Origin: Glossina fuscipes
Taxonomy: Eukaryota > Arthropoda > Insecta > Diptera > Glossinidae
Length of the DNA: 64,000 nt
NCBI RefSeq assembly: GCF_014805625.2
Contig: NW_023998417.1
Coordinates: forward strand, 9,926,563 to 9,990,562
Direction of reading: 5' to 3'
Position 1 is the stretch's first letter. Every line of letters begins with the position of its first letter. Positions 47,233 to 60,709 of this stretch are shown one piece after another. The notes beneath the pieces are model-generated. The model ran no database searches, was not told the DNA's origin, and was given only the letters and a program-made list of their open reading frames with translations. Both the position numbers and the translations under genes were made by a program.

Positions 47233-47999
47233 TGTAGTGGTGAAAGCCTTTCCATGGTTAACTGGCAGGCTTTACTGAAAAAGAAGAGAAAAGAAAATGA
47301 CGATTAAGAAAACGACAACTATTGTGATGCGTTATCCTTATGAGATACTTTGAGCGTTTTATATAAAAGTGCTCTTTATAATGACAACAAATCTCTGTTT
47401 TTTTGTCTTAATTGCAACTCTAAGCTGTGTTGGAGACGAGCGTTAGAGCAAAAAATATTTTCACTCACGAAAGTTTCACCAGCATGTCAACGTAGTGATC
47501 ATCTCCATGGTGACCTCAATGTGAAAATCCTTACGTGCGATCAGTCTATTCTAAGTCTAGTCCGTCCTCTGGAAATATCCTACTTCGTTATGGATTGATT
47601 ATCCTTTCTGGTTTTCTCGTGAACGTGTTGATGAACTTTGTATACCCTATCTAGAGGTAGCTAGAGTTATATGTACCAACAGAATGGATAGACAATGAAT
47701 GGATGCATGCATGCATGCTTGACTGGTTTAAATGATGACGATGACGCTGCTTTGTGGCACAGACTTTGGCAGGGCCTGCAGTGAAAAGAAAACCAAAAAA
47801 GAAAAAAAAAAGAAAAAAAAACGAGAAAACATTTTTTACGTTGTTAAATAACATTATGAATAAAAAAAACATAGCAAAATCCAAAACATACGGCAGACGC
47901 CAACATTGGGACACCACGAACATGATTACATTTGAAATGAAAGATTTGTTTCAACTCTTCTTTCGCGTTGCTTCAACGCTTGGTCGTCATCGTTATTAG

Positions 48000-50900
48000 A
48001 GCTCTTATTACTTCGTTAGTGTATTGCATTAAACTTAGTTAGCATTTCACCTACACGTTGGCGTGCTGTCAGTGTTTTGTACCAAAAAAAAAAAAACACA
48101 AAAAAAGGGTTTTTTGTTATTATGCACATTTTTTTTTTTTGCTAAGATGCCATGAAAAATGCATTAAATATAAGCAATTCTCGCTTTTTCTCTTTCTCTT
48201 TTATTTATTTATTTTCTTTTTTTGTGTTTTTGTTTTTTTGCTTTTCTGTTTTTGAAGAACATTACAAAAGGTGAATTGTGGCTGAAAATCAAGATAAACT
48301 TCTCGTCGCTGTGCATAATATAAACAAATGCCAGAAGACAGCCCCCATATATAATCGTCTTCAAAAAGTCTTTTATTTATTTTTTACTTTTTTTTTTTTA
48401 AGTATTTAGGTTTATAGTTGTATATACAAAATGCATACGTTGTAGCGGATAATTCTGTAGTATATATCGCTTTCGACTCTTTCCGTCGACTGTCTGTCCG
48501 TAATGTATGTTTGAGGTAAAATGAATACTGAAAATAATTTTTTTTGGGCCTTTATCCCCTTTGACTGCGACATTCTACCTAACTATCTGTATTAATGCAC
48601 ACAAACCCAAATATAAACACACACACAAACACACACACAAACACATATTCACATGTAAATATAAAGTTTAAAAAATGATTTATAATCGTAATAAAGCAGA
48701 CAGAGGAAATAAAAGTAAGAAAGAAAGAAACGAAAACCTCCGCTTTTGGATTGACATTCAAATGTATTTTGAACTAAATTATGTTGGAGGCGTCTTCTTA
48801 ATCTTTTCTTCCCCTAGCCCCCCCCACCCTCCCAATCATCTAGTCACCCTAAAATAAAAGGAAAGCTCAAGTTGAATGTAACCCGGAGTTAAAGAGTTTT
48901 CTTTCTTTTCTTATCCATTTATTTAGTTTATTTTGATTTGACAGAAAGAAGAAAAACAAAAAAACAAAAAAAGTGACGAGATTATCCTAAAATAAAAATT
49001 AAGCAATGACTTACTTCAATTCATTTATACTTATTCTCTTCAGCAGAAAAATCTGTACTTGACCCCTATTAATCTTGAAAGAAATGCTTGAATAACAATT
49101 TTTCTCTTTTTTTATTTCGTTGAAAAACAAATTTACTGTTTGATAGTCTTGACCTCAATCTTTATATGATTTTTTTTTCTTTTTTTTTTTTGTACATATG
49201 CGCGTTTGTTTTTTATAAAAAAAAAAAGAAAAAAAAAAGTATTTCTTATAATTTTACCCACAACTCTGTAAATGTATGCATGTATGTGTGTGTAATGAGT
49301 TTACTTTTTAAATATGGCTGGTGACCCAAAACTCGTCGATATGCTTCTATAAATTTGCCCCGCTGATAACAAAAATTTCAAAACAATTGCCGCCTATTGT
49401 TTCTTTTCTTCACTTTTTTTTGTGTTTTTTTTTTCGCTTTTTTTTTTTTTGCTTGGTACTGACAACAGTTTTTTTTCTTTAAAATTCGCGCTTCTGATAC
49501 TCTTTTTTTTCTTTCTCTTTTCATACTCGCCGCAGGAAGTGTATAAGATTTCTCGAATGTTTGTAACGAATTAAAATACGCGCATAGAAGATCTCCTTAA
49601 ACGCGTATATTATTCTTGATTAGCCTTGATCAGCATAAATGATTTTGCAATCGCAAGAAAGACAGAAACTTGATTTCAATTTTTTCATATCATTATCGTT
49701 AGATTGAAATCGAAAATTAACTGATTTGAATCAAGGCCTAATCAACAATTATTATTAAAACCTTTATATAGATAGATAAGCCGGAGTAAGTGAATATGCT
49801 TTGTTTTTTTTTTTTTTCATACGGGTACGCGATCTACCACATAAAAGCACCTATGATGTACGATATGCAATGGGACAAGAGAATCTTCGCCTTAGCTTGC
49901 ATTCAAATATTGAGTACAAGTCTGTCGTAAGCAATAAAAAATTCGGCACAAGCCGAATATAAATTTTAATTTTCTTTGAAATGATTGTAAACAGGAGCAA
50001 TGATAAAGTTCATGGTATTTTACATTATGTCTTATTATTATGGCACTGCATAGTGTCAGCGTTCGCTTGTCTTTGTCAAAGTCTTAAAGCACTGAAGCAT
50101 TATTTAATCCAATTAAATGCATTTTCACTTTACAATTTATCTTACATTGAAATTTTCAAGTCTTTGAATAATACAGATGTGTGCAACAAATATTCGTATA
50201 CCGTGTCGTATGTGAAGAAATAATCAAATACAATGTACTTCTTCTTCCAACATCAACTATAGATACTCTTAAGAAGTGTCGATGCATTGCAGACTCCATG
50301 CATTTTAGAAGAGTTCTGACAACATGTCGTCTGTGCGTATCATTAGCTAATAGTAAATGAAATCAAGTCCCCGCAAATAGGTGATTAAACAACAACAATT
50401 CGTGTTTAGCATCGTCAAAAATTCATTTATCTCATACGACTGTAATAATCAAAACTCGTTATCGAATAACTTTTCGCAATAAGGCATACGATAAACTCAT
50501 GAAAAATGACATTGAAAACAGCATAAGAAAATTTAATTTATTTACAATAAAAATAATGAGGAATTTCTCCCTAAAAGAAATATTTTGTATAATTCTCATA
50601 TAAAGTTATGTAATTTAGTTAATCCAGCATAGAAAGCAAATGGTCAAAAAAAAAGATACCCGAAATTAATCGTCCCTCTTCCAAGGAACTAATGTTGATA
50701 ATCGAAGGAAAATCTTTAGTTACAAGGAAGGAAACGTGGAACAGAACAATTGTTGCTCGAGCAACCATTTGACACGAGATAGTATATAGTTCTTTTTCTC
50801 TATATATTCGGTGAACTATTATCCTCTGGTAGTTAAGCCAGGCAGTAAGTAAAGTAACGGAACGCTAGGCAGTGTCCGAGAAGTAAACTTATGAACTTGA

Positions 50901-51070
50901 AGCCATCGACGTTAGAGGTAGATGAAGCATCGTAAGTATTCGTTAAGAGTACGAATCACGTGATTCTAGAAAGTATCACTTTTTAGCATGCATTAAATGA
51001 GTAAACGTTTTCTCTTTTTTAAATCTTTCTGTTGTAAAAGAAAGAATTGAGGAAAGAGAAAAAAAGGAAA
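48000..51070. other. Low-complexity non-coding stretch
   Basis: Dominated by A/T homopolymers, (CA)n variants at 48.60-48.65 kb and T-rich runs at 49.1-49.5 kb. No gene recognised. Confidence 0.4.
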
Positions 51071-51074
51071 GTAG

Positions 51075-51200
51075 CTGGGTCCTAGCATCGACTAAGCATT
51101 CACTGGAGTTAGAATGAAAAAACAAACTTTACCGCACTTGGGTTTTGAACTCTTGGTCAGTGACTTGGTAGTTGCTCGTTCTAACTGTTTCTTATTAATT
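51075..51200 (-). mobile_element. tRNA-derived SINE, subfamily 2, decayed
   Basis: On the minus strand, CAACTACCAAGTCACTGACC, then GAGTTCAAAACCCAAGTGCG and GGTAAAG match the 46.7-kb copy. Distal GAATGCTTAGTCGATGCTAG matches its body. The 5' end is unclear. Confidence 0.6.
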
Positions 51201-51209
51201 TGGAGGAAC

Positions 51210-54200
51210 AGTTATTCTCCTTTCTTCTCATCCAATCTGGGCAATTTTACTTTTGAAAATTCTTGCTTGTGTAAAAAGTTATGACGAATATATACGTCAT
51301 GATCCGTCCATACGTCCTTCTCGGATTTTCTCACAAAATTTTACACATTACGGATGTGTGTTTGCCATAACAATTTATTTTCGAATATATTTTTTATTCA
51401 ATTTCATTACAATCTAATTACGCATTACGTACACTCTGCTTTCCTGACGAGTATACGAGTTGATCGCCAAAGAGATCGATACAGTGGATTCATTAGAGAT
51501 CCTCTCGTCGACTCTACAAAACCGTGCTGACACGTTACATCAGACTTATCTTGCAAAATACCACTTTTCCCTTATGTATCAAAATTGTTGTTGTAACGGC
51601 CAAAAATACCCTTTCCAAAATCAATAAAGTTGCAATTGCTTTCTAACTTCAAGTGTAATTCGACTTTTTCTGATCTTAATATAAAAGCAGTTCATGTAAA
51701 TCGTTCGTAGAATGTTTTTAATGCTTTCATCAATGCGAAGTTTATACTAAACAGACGATTGAAAAGTTTTATGTTAAAAATGCTTCATAAGGCTTTACAA
51801 ACAATTTTATACATTAAATACAATATGGTGATGTGCAACATTGCAACGCACGACACTATTTGAACACCAACTCGTTGATTTTTTTTTTGCTTTTTTTTTT
51901 TTATTAATTACGAACACTTATGTAGTTTAATCTGCAAACCGTAGTACAGGACAATACTTAAACATAATGTATATAATATTTATGGTTGCGTGTTAATTAT
52001 CTTAAAGATAGTATAGCGATATAAGAGGCTACAGGATGAATAACGAGAGAAAACAGAAGCAAAGAAAAAGAAAAAAAGGAAACTTTAAAAAAAAAAATAT
52101 ACTCACTCGCACTTGCACAACAACATAACATACTTAAAATCTCATCATCAATATCATCGCAACATCAATCGGTAAAATACATACTTCATCACTACCACAT
52201 TCAACGGACCGACATGAACGACATCACAGCACAGACCCTTTAGATCAAGTAGGTCGTTAACATAAGAAGGTGTGGAAATATGTCTGGATGCGTTGTGCAA
52301 ATTTATATCTGCATACACACATACATACATACATACACGCACACACAAATACATAAAAAGCCTCTTTTTTTTTTTTTTTTCTCTCCCTCTAAGCAATGCA
52401 TCATCTCTACTTGTTTATCAGCAACTGAACAGCATAGAACTGACGAAGCCACTAGTCGCACACACACGCACGCGATTGCGTTAGCGATTCTCATAATATG
52501 GTTTTATATATATGCATGTATACCGCATGTTATTGTTGGCTAAACTGAAATGCATGGTAATGTGTATTAATGTTTTACATTTCTACACATATAGCAATGA
52601 ATTTGTTTGTATTTATCCTTGCCTTTTATGCATGTGCACATGGTATGCGGCATTTTGACTTTTGTGGCCCCTATTTGTGTGTTGTAATTACTTTGTCAGT
52701 TGATTACTTATAGATGCATATATATATGTATATACATATATAAATATGCCTTTTTCTTTACTATATCTTCATCTTAGTTTGTACTGTTTTTTTGTAATCA
52801 TGACATTGTAACTTTTAACAAAGCAATTTCGAATGGCGAAATAGACTGCCGAGACATATCATAGATTTAAAATATGGATTTTGTAATTATTTAATTCGTT
52901 TTATAGCACTTGAAATTTTGCATCATAGATACCGTAAACAGTGGAATACTCCTTATTGACATGCGATTTCAAGTCGATTTAGCGATAATTCCCTGTCGGT
53001 TTACTTATTATTATTACAAAACTCTTGCGAATATTATAGGTATGCTCAGCACAAGTCACTTCATACTACTTTGGTAAAGACTTGATAAAATCGCGTATCT
53101 ATGCTTTGTTGAAAATAATACCAATTGGCCTAATAAAATGTATCGTCATCAAGAAAGCAAGTTTAATTCTCCTTACGAGTAACGTGTTTGTAACGTGTTT
53201 GATGAGGCTCTTTCATCACTTGTAGGCTGTAAACTAATAAAAGTCCGTGACCTGTTAAGAGCTGTATTTATACAGTTTTTCGTTATACAAACAATGGCTT
53301 ATTCCTTACATTCCTTGTAAGTGCATGCAGAGACCTTGTTAGACCTTGCATTCTTCATATTCATATTCCAATGTTCAGACAGACTAACTAAAGCCAGTGA
53401 GTTTTTCTTCTCTAAAAAATTGGCGAGGAATTGTACTCAGAAGGGAAGATCGGATAGTCAATAACTTTATTAATAACTTGGTTAAGGTTTTAAGCAAAGA
53501 ATTCTTTGTGCAATTCATCTGTTGTTAATTTGCTGAATTGCAGAAGAAGAAGAAGACTTTTTTTTTATTAACCTTGAAAATAGATTTTTGAACTTCAAAG
53601 AGCATAAAAAATGGCTGAGTTGCAACCGCACCGAATTTATTGACACTGTTCTAAAGTTTCCGAATAAATGAAAGTCGAAATATTGGAAAAAAACGCTTGC
53701 TCGCCTATGTTTCTTTGTAGCGCGTCGTACTAGTAAACTCTGTTGAAAATAGTGAAAAAGAAAAGTTTCTTGAAGGCAGATATAACTCCTTCGCTCATGA
53801 GTATATATGAACTTTCTCGCGGAATGAGCAAAGAAGAAATCTACTAAAAATCCCGAAAAATATGACACCGGAATGGGTTCTCCCCCCCCCCCAAGGGCCA
53901 ATATAGCGCAAATAATTACGGTATTTTTCTTCTTATATAAAATAAAACAATGCATTTTAGTGTATTCGCGTATTGATGATAAATTTTTATATGCAATTCT
54001 GTAAGGCCTAAGTGTTTTGTATTCTTCAGTTTAAAAAAAAAAAAAAAGAGAGAAAAATGCATCACCAAGTTGACAGAATTTGTCATTTAAGTGAACTTAT
54101 TGTCATAAATTGCTTGTGGGCATGTTCGCAATATATCTGTACGAGAATGTACGAAACTTAGTTTCTGCAGTGAAATTATGAAATTAATGGAAGAAAACCT

Positions 54201-55800
54201 TTTCGAGTTATGCTTCACTTCGTCTTTGTGCAATTTGCATACACATGTGGGCTTTTTTTTGTTTTTTGTTTTTTTTTTTTTTTTTTTTTGTAGAGCAACA
54301 TGTACATGTTGTACGCATGCACGAAGCGAACGATTGAGAAAAGAAAGAAGCGAAAAAATAATATTACAATGAACGAATGACGTACCGCAGTGTCTTCTAC
54401 ACATAATTAGTTGTTTTCTTATAATGTGTGCATATGTGTACGCAAAAAAAAAAAAAAAAAGTGGTAAAAAGTTATTTAAATGTGTGGTTGCATGAGCGAC
54501 CAATATTTTTTCAATTGATTTTCGTCTCTTCTTTTCAATTTTTCAACAATTCTTTAAATTGTCTCTTAAGTTTATTGCATGTGTAATGTTTTATGAGTTT
54601 CTTGTTTATTTATTTATTTATTTTTGTTATTTGTTTTTTTTTTTTCGGTTTCCTTAATATTTGCGCGTATGTATATGCACATTCGCGTATATGTACAATT
54701 ACCAGAAGTGATATTACAGTGGCCTGCAAAACCAAAGAAACAAATGTTTTGAACGAAACGACGCAGCATATATATATATATGTATATTATCGATGAAGGA
54801 GACGCAGGCCGTTTTATTGTATAATACATATATCATAGTTATAGAAATGATTGAATGATTTTGGCTTGACTGTGACTGTGACAAAGTTGACCATGAAAAG
54901 TTTAAGCGCCTCTTGTCTACAACTATTTGTCTGTCAATTTATCTGGATATGCGTTTTGCATAAGATGGCATGCATGCACGAGTGTTTGCCTATTTATGCA
55001 ATCAACGAAAACAAAAACTCTTCGTTTTTTATTATTTGTTATGTTCACATTTATGTAAATATGTATATGTATAATTTTACGTGATTATATGTATATTAAT
55101 AGATGAACGTAGTTTTTCAATTCAAACTTCCACACATTAGCAAGAATGGCGCATATGCCTCTTCAATGGTGCAAAATTACTTGAGAATTTCCTAAGAAAA
55201 ATGAATTTTACTTTTCTTGAAAAAAATGAACAACATTTTCAAGTTTCATTCATTCGATCATACTATGTGTCAATTAACTAGATATCTAAATTTTTTCATA
55301 TATCATCGTTTTCCAATGGCATAACAATTTATCATTTCAGTTTATTTCGTAGAGATGCTCTTTTTATTCGAAATTGAACCGAATATCGTATATGCCGAAA
55401 GTAGGGTAAAAAACTTGTACAGTATAGTAACTACGGGTTACGAGCGGGCAAATCAGATTTGTTACGGAAACTCTTTTTCGTTACTTTAATAAAGGGGAAG
55501 CGGGGCTGAAATTTCCCATAAGGTGAAAAGTCAATTTTAAGGTCATACAAAAGCAAGCAAATCTCATATACGAAAATTCGTTCAATGAGAATTCACTAAA
55601 AGATGACCAGGTTTTCAACCGACGACACAGTGATAAATGCAGCAAATCAAAGGTAAAGGATATCACAGAGAATGTAGAGAAACGTTAAATGTAGCGAGTA
55701 CAAGACTTCAAATTCCCGAGATTTCTTTGCAAGATGCTGGAGAGTGGGTTACTCTTCGAAGAGTGAAGAGAGTGAAGATTTAACGATAAAAACAACTACA
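51210..55800. other. Non-coding stretch, no gene recognised
   Basis: Microsatellites (CATA/CA at 52.31-52.35 kb), T and A tracts, a C10 run at 53.88 kb. The longest frames (146 and 138 codons, minus, 53.5-54.5 kb) are made largely of homopolymer-derived Lys/Phe/Ser runs. Confidence 0.4.
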
Positions 55801-55809
55801 GAGGGCAAC

Positions 55810-56175
55810 GATTCACCATTAAATACCCTACATCACCCTACAGTTATTCGTACAACGAAATTTCCGAATGAAGGTTCTATATGAGAAATAATGGAAAGAG
55901 TGGAAAATCAGTGTCAGTGTACCGAACTTCATTGAATTATCTCGAAAATTGCGTTCTGTGGGTTGAACAGAAGAAACAAGACGGACGAACAAACAGAGAG
56001 ATTTGGATAGATCTAGAAAGTGATTCTGAATTGATCCGTATAATGAAAGGTGAGACAGATTAGTTCAGATGGATTTATAAAATGTCTCTGAATCGATCGG
56101 TGTAATAAAACAATTGGTCTATCTCAAGTTCTTCTGGGCGTCTATCCGTACAAACTTAATATACCCTCACAAGTG
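55810..56175 (-). repeat. Dispersed TGTCTGTCCG-family repeat, nearly full length
   Basis: Reverse orientation, with outer ends matching the 14.8-kb copy: left TAAATACCCTACATCACC, right TATACCCTCACAAG (inverted GAGGGTATA). Inside are AGATCTAGAAAGTGATTCTG homologues and a GACGGACGAACAAAC core. The core is diverged but the ends are kept. Confidence 0.6.
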
Positions 56176-56179
56176 ACTT

Positions 56180-56760
56180 AAGATGTACACTTAATGTAAT
56201 TAATAGATTCAGTGAAAGTAAACATTGCGTAAGCACACATCTTATCGAGCGCTGCATTGAAAAAAGACATCTAATGAATTTTAGTGGAGTTGCAAACTAT
56301 GCAAAAATCTGATCACATTCCCCCTATCATCATTAATCCTCATTGCCCCGTACGTAGAATGGAACAATGCGCTAAAAATGGTTTCGAGAAACAACAAACA
56401 AGAGGCAGAGAGAGGTAGCTCCGCTTTATAGGAACTGCAAAAAGACAGGAAAGAAAAATTTCAATGTTTTCCTGTATTAAAATAATGGCCACACTACTCT
56501 TTTCCTATCCGTTTTTTTATTAAATTTCGGTTTTTTTCTTTTTACCAAAAAATGCAAAAAAAAAAAAATGCATTGAAAACCAAATGTTGTTGTTATTTGT
56601 TGCCATTTTTCGTAAATTCTTTACTTTCGTTCTTAGCACAAGCACTGAACTGTGCTAATAAACAATGAATGAAAGTTATACTGTTGCTTCTCACTACAAG
56701 TACCGCATACATGCTTCCACCTGCAATGTTCAACAGAAGGAATTTCGTGGCGTAAAAACT

Positions 56761-56794
<34 letters not shown>

Positions 56795-59700
56795 GGAAAA
56801 AAAAAAACAAAGAAAACAAAAACATTGTTATCGAATGTAACGAAACTTTCTCAAAATTTACAAAAGAACGAGCAGATGCATTATTATCTATCAACCGTTA
56901 CATCCGCACACAACAAACAAAACCAACTAACTAACAAGTGACCGTTGATTCATTCATATGATCATTCGTATGTTATATATGTTGTACATACACATTTATT
57001 TTGTTATTCATTCATACGATTTATCAAAATATGAACGTGAATTGTTAAACTATTCGTGTTACTGCTTGTGTGATAAAAGTGATGCGTCCAAGCTATTCTC
57101 ACAAAATGAATACATTATGCTATGTTAATGACGACCATATGTACTGTTAATCTAACCCTTTATTCCCTCTGCAATAAATTGGACAAGTTTTTCTTTGTAA
57201 TGCCCATCGACCACTAGTGCATTTTGCACACATACGTACATTTGAGCAACGTAAATATAATATATTCAGGTGTAAATATGTTACAGTTTGAAAGCAAAAA
57301 AAGAAAAAAAAAAAAAAAGGAACGGAAATGAACACTTCATAATTAGACCATGACTAATGAAAGTTTGACGAGTGAAATAATTGATGATACTCGGCTAAGA
57401 AATGGAGCATCAGGGAAAATCTCACAGTTTATTGAACGATGTAATTAAAATATTTGCACTTTGCCACCAGTACTCTGCTTAAAATCGCTTTTGCAATGAC
57501 GATACATTTCAACACAATCTTTCAATCTTGAAGATCCCTACGATGTGGCTTAAGTTTTTGTTTTTTTTTCAACAAAATATATTGTCAGTGTGAAGTCTTA
57601 GTTGGATAGGTTTCCTAAAACCTTTAGCAAATTAATGAGTAATTTAGTACACTTCTCAGCCTCTTGCCCTGCAGAAGGGGGTCTATTCCAAGACTAAAGT
57701 ACCAGAAATAAAAGTTTGGGTGTAACCCAAATCTTACCACAGATACCGCAGCCACCACGAGTACACTCCGAAGGACTGCACCAAAGCCGTCAGGCCTCAC
57801 ACGTCGGTTAAACCAATGATTGCACCAAAGTATCTTACGTGGTATATAAAAGTGCAAGCTTTTCCGCAAGGGATCCTGGCAAGTACTACTTCTTAGATCC
57901 GTGTTGACTGATGCAGTCATCGCTACCCGCCTAAGCAGGTACACGTGACATTAAGTGAGCGGGCAACCGTCATGGATTCCATAGTTTTATTATATAATAT
58001 ATTATAATTATCGGCATTAGACTTATTGTACAAGGAGAAGTAATCAACCATACGCCAGGCACCTTCATCACACCTTCAGAATCTTTAGCCACCTTCATAA
58101 TCATGTAATTGCATCCTGGAATTCTACTGAAGTTGACTACGCGGTGAGGAAGTTTGCGAGCAGACGACCCCCAAGAGTCTTAAAGACTCTTCAAGGAAAA
58201 GATCCTCATCCCCAGGTATGTATCGAAGAACAGCACGCAGCTCCAATTTCTGATGGATGGGAACTTCTCTACATTAAATATCCATCTGCTAATTAATGCG
58301 GTCAAAGGGAAAATAGTTTAAGTGGTTGATGGATTTTTAATTCCGCAACTACATCGTAAGGCGAAAAGTGCCGGCTTTTCCCAAAGTTTGCAAATATTTC
58401 ACTGACTTTATCAACGATTACTTGACTTGATCAGGGTTTGTCTTTAACATCAAAATTTCCGACATGAAAAGGAGTAAACTATTTACATGCTGTTGACTTT
58501 GGTAAAGCATCTCTACGATAAACGTCACGAGTTTTCCTGTGAAGCATTATCGCTTTGCTCAAAATGAAATTCTAATAGCAAATGTTACAAAAATGTTTCT
58601 TAATTATCAATGCCTTGAGAGGAGATTTTGAAGCAATCAACTTTGGAAAACGCTACGAACTTTTTCTCATACCTACCCTATAGAAAAGCGGTTAGGAAGA
58701 GCATGCAGCGATTTTTAAATTATCAAAATGGAACTCGTTGCTTCTCTTTTCGAATCTGTCCGCTATTTGTAGGTTTATTTCTTTAGAGCAGGAGCTATTC
58801 AGAAGGCAAGGCTAAAATCCACTTTTTTTTTTTTGTTGTAAATCGAAAATATTTTATTTCATTATTCTGATATAATATTCAGATTTTTCCTTAGATATCA
58901 AGAGAAAATGCCAATAATTTCTACAAGAATTGCAATGTTATCGTATCGGGGCCTTATAATAATGCTTTTCTCTCATTTCAATATAATCTTCTCATAGTTC
59001 GTATAGACTGCGAAAGCTATATTAAGTCAGGGCATCCTTATTTGTTGTTCATCATTTTCATAATTGAGACAATAAAGTTGTGTTTACACTTTTAATGAAG
59101 AAATGAAGCAATAAAACCGCAACATTTCTCAGAATTGATTTCTTTTCGCGTTTTCTTCCGTTAAATACCAACACTAGTTACACTGTATTAACAGACACCA
59201 AACGCTTAACGTAAACAACATACAAAAAATTTCTGTATATAAATAAACATATATATATATATATATATATGCGTCAGAAGATGGACTATCTGTTATACTC
59301 ACCGTCGAGCAAAGTTGGATATTAAATATATCTTTCTGTTTGTAACACTCACACAAATGCATCTCGAGAAAGTCTACATATTCCCGATCAGCATAAGATT
59401 ATCTCTCGTGCGATTGTTCCTAAAGCTGAAACTTACAAATATGTTTTTATTTTATGGCCGCAAAACAACTTTGAATATGAATCTAACCCGATAAAAACCT
59501 GCGACCTGCATTTCATAACAGATATGGGTAAGAAATCTTTATTATAACCTAGGGTCACCCATGGGATTAGCGTGAAAAAAAAAATCGCCCCGATTCATTC
59601 ATATGCGCCTCATTAGTAAAATAATTCGAAAATTTCTTATATATTACATAGTTAGAAAAGTGGATATCAGAAGTTCGCCTTAGGGCACATATAGCTCTAT

Positions 59701-60650
59701 CACTGTAATATGGACGTCGCATCTTTGACATGCTCAAATGCCAGCAACATGCATTCATGTCGATTTTGCTTATTTGAAAATTAAAATTTTTTCGTTTTTT
59801 CGTTTTTTTTTTTTTGTTTTGTTGAGCTCATTTACGATGGCTCAACTCAAGACTTAATGTCTTTGTGCTTAGAGATTAATATAATTAAAATTCATATAAT
59901 AATATTTGTTTTTAAAATTTTTCATTGAATTCTTTGAATACATTTAGAAACTAAGGGGGAATCAATTGAATGTTATGAGCTGCTCCAAGCAAACAAAAGT
60001 ATTGCTTCGCAACTTCGCTATAAACTACACATGACATAGTCGGATCGAAAGGCGAGCATAACATATCGAAAGCTACAGGCATGTGATTTTTTAAATTTTT
60101 TTTTTTTTAATATGCGATCAAGCCCTCAAGCGACGTCTCGAGGAAGGATTAAAGGTACAAGAGGAGAGCAGCAAAAACAACGTTATATTTGTGTGCGAGA
60201 ACAACCACTACTGGTAAATTGTTCGAAAGGAGAACAATGGAGTTGGAAAACGAGAAGCTTCGCAATAGGCAATCCCAAGACGAGTAGTTGGGAATACTGT
60301 TTCTGCCGATCCTGACTAGTTCTATTCAATTATACGATCAGTGGGCACACAAATGTTACGTCTACAGAATGCATAGGTCGAGATTTCTGTACACAAACAG
60401 CGCGGGGCCCACTTTAAGCTTTTAGGTAAGGTCTGGAATCGCTCTCTCGAATAGGGCAGATTCTTCTATTTTGACACGCCCAAAAGAAAAAGGTGTTTGC
60501 AATTTCTCCAGCGCGATAGGCAGCACCACTGCGCTTTCCTGGACAGGCCCCATCCGAGTACTTGAGTTACTCGTGATGCGCTGGCGATTTTTTTTCGAGT
60601 TTTTCTGCAAATTTTTTTTATTTTCATACAAAAATATGAAAACGAGAAAA
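56180..60650. other. Mostly non-coding; slightly GC-richer patch at 57.6-58.3 kb
   Basis: Contains A30-type runs at 56.76 kb. The 57.62-57.94 kb patch has a 106-codon minus frame of balanced composition but no recognised motif; it may be a fragment of an unknown mobile element. Confidence 0.35.
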
Positions 60651-60659
60651 GTTATAGCA

Positions 60660-60700
60660 GGATAAGATGGACTATTAAATACCCTACACCTCTTCGCCGC
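60660..60700 (-). repeat. End fragment of the dispersed repeat
   Basis: GGACTATTAAATACCCTACA matches the outer end of the copies at 14.8 kb and 55.8 kb (reverse orientation). The rest is not recognisable. Confidence 0.4.
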
Positions 60701-60709
60701 ATGCAACTT

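Noticed and set aside
53515..53955. 146-codon minus frame with GGGG run
   Set aside because: The Gly run comes from a C10 homopolymer and the Ser run from a GAA repeat; composition is not coding-like.
54087..54503. 138-codon minus frame
   Set aside because: Consists largely of Phe/Lys runs from T and A tracts; no recognisable feature.
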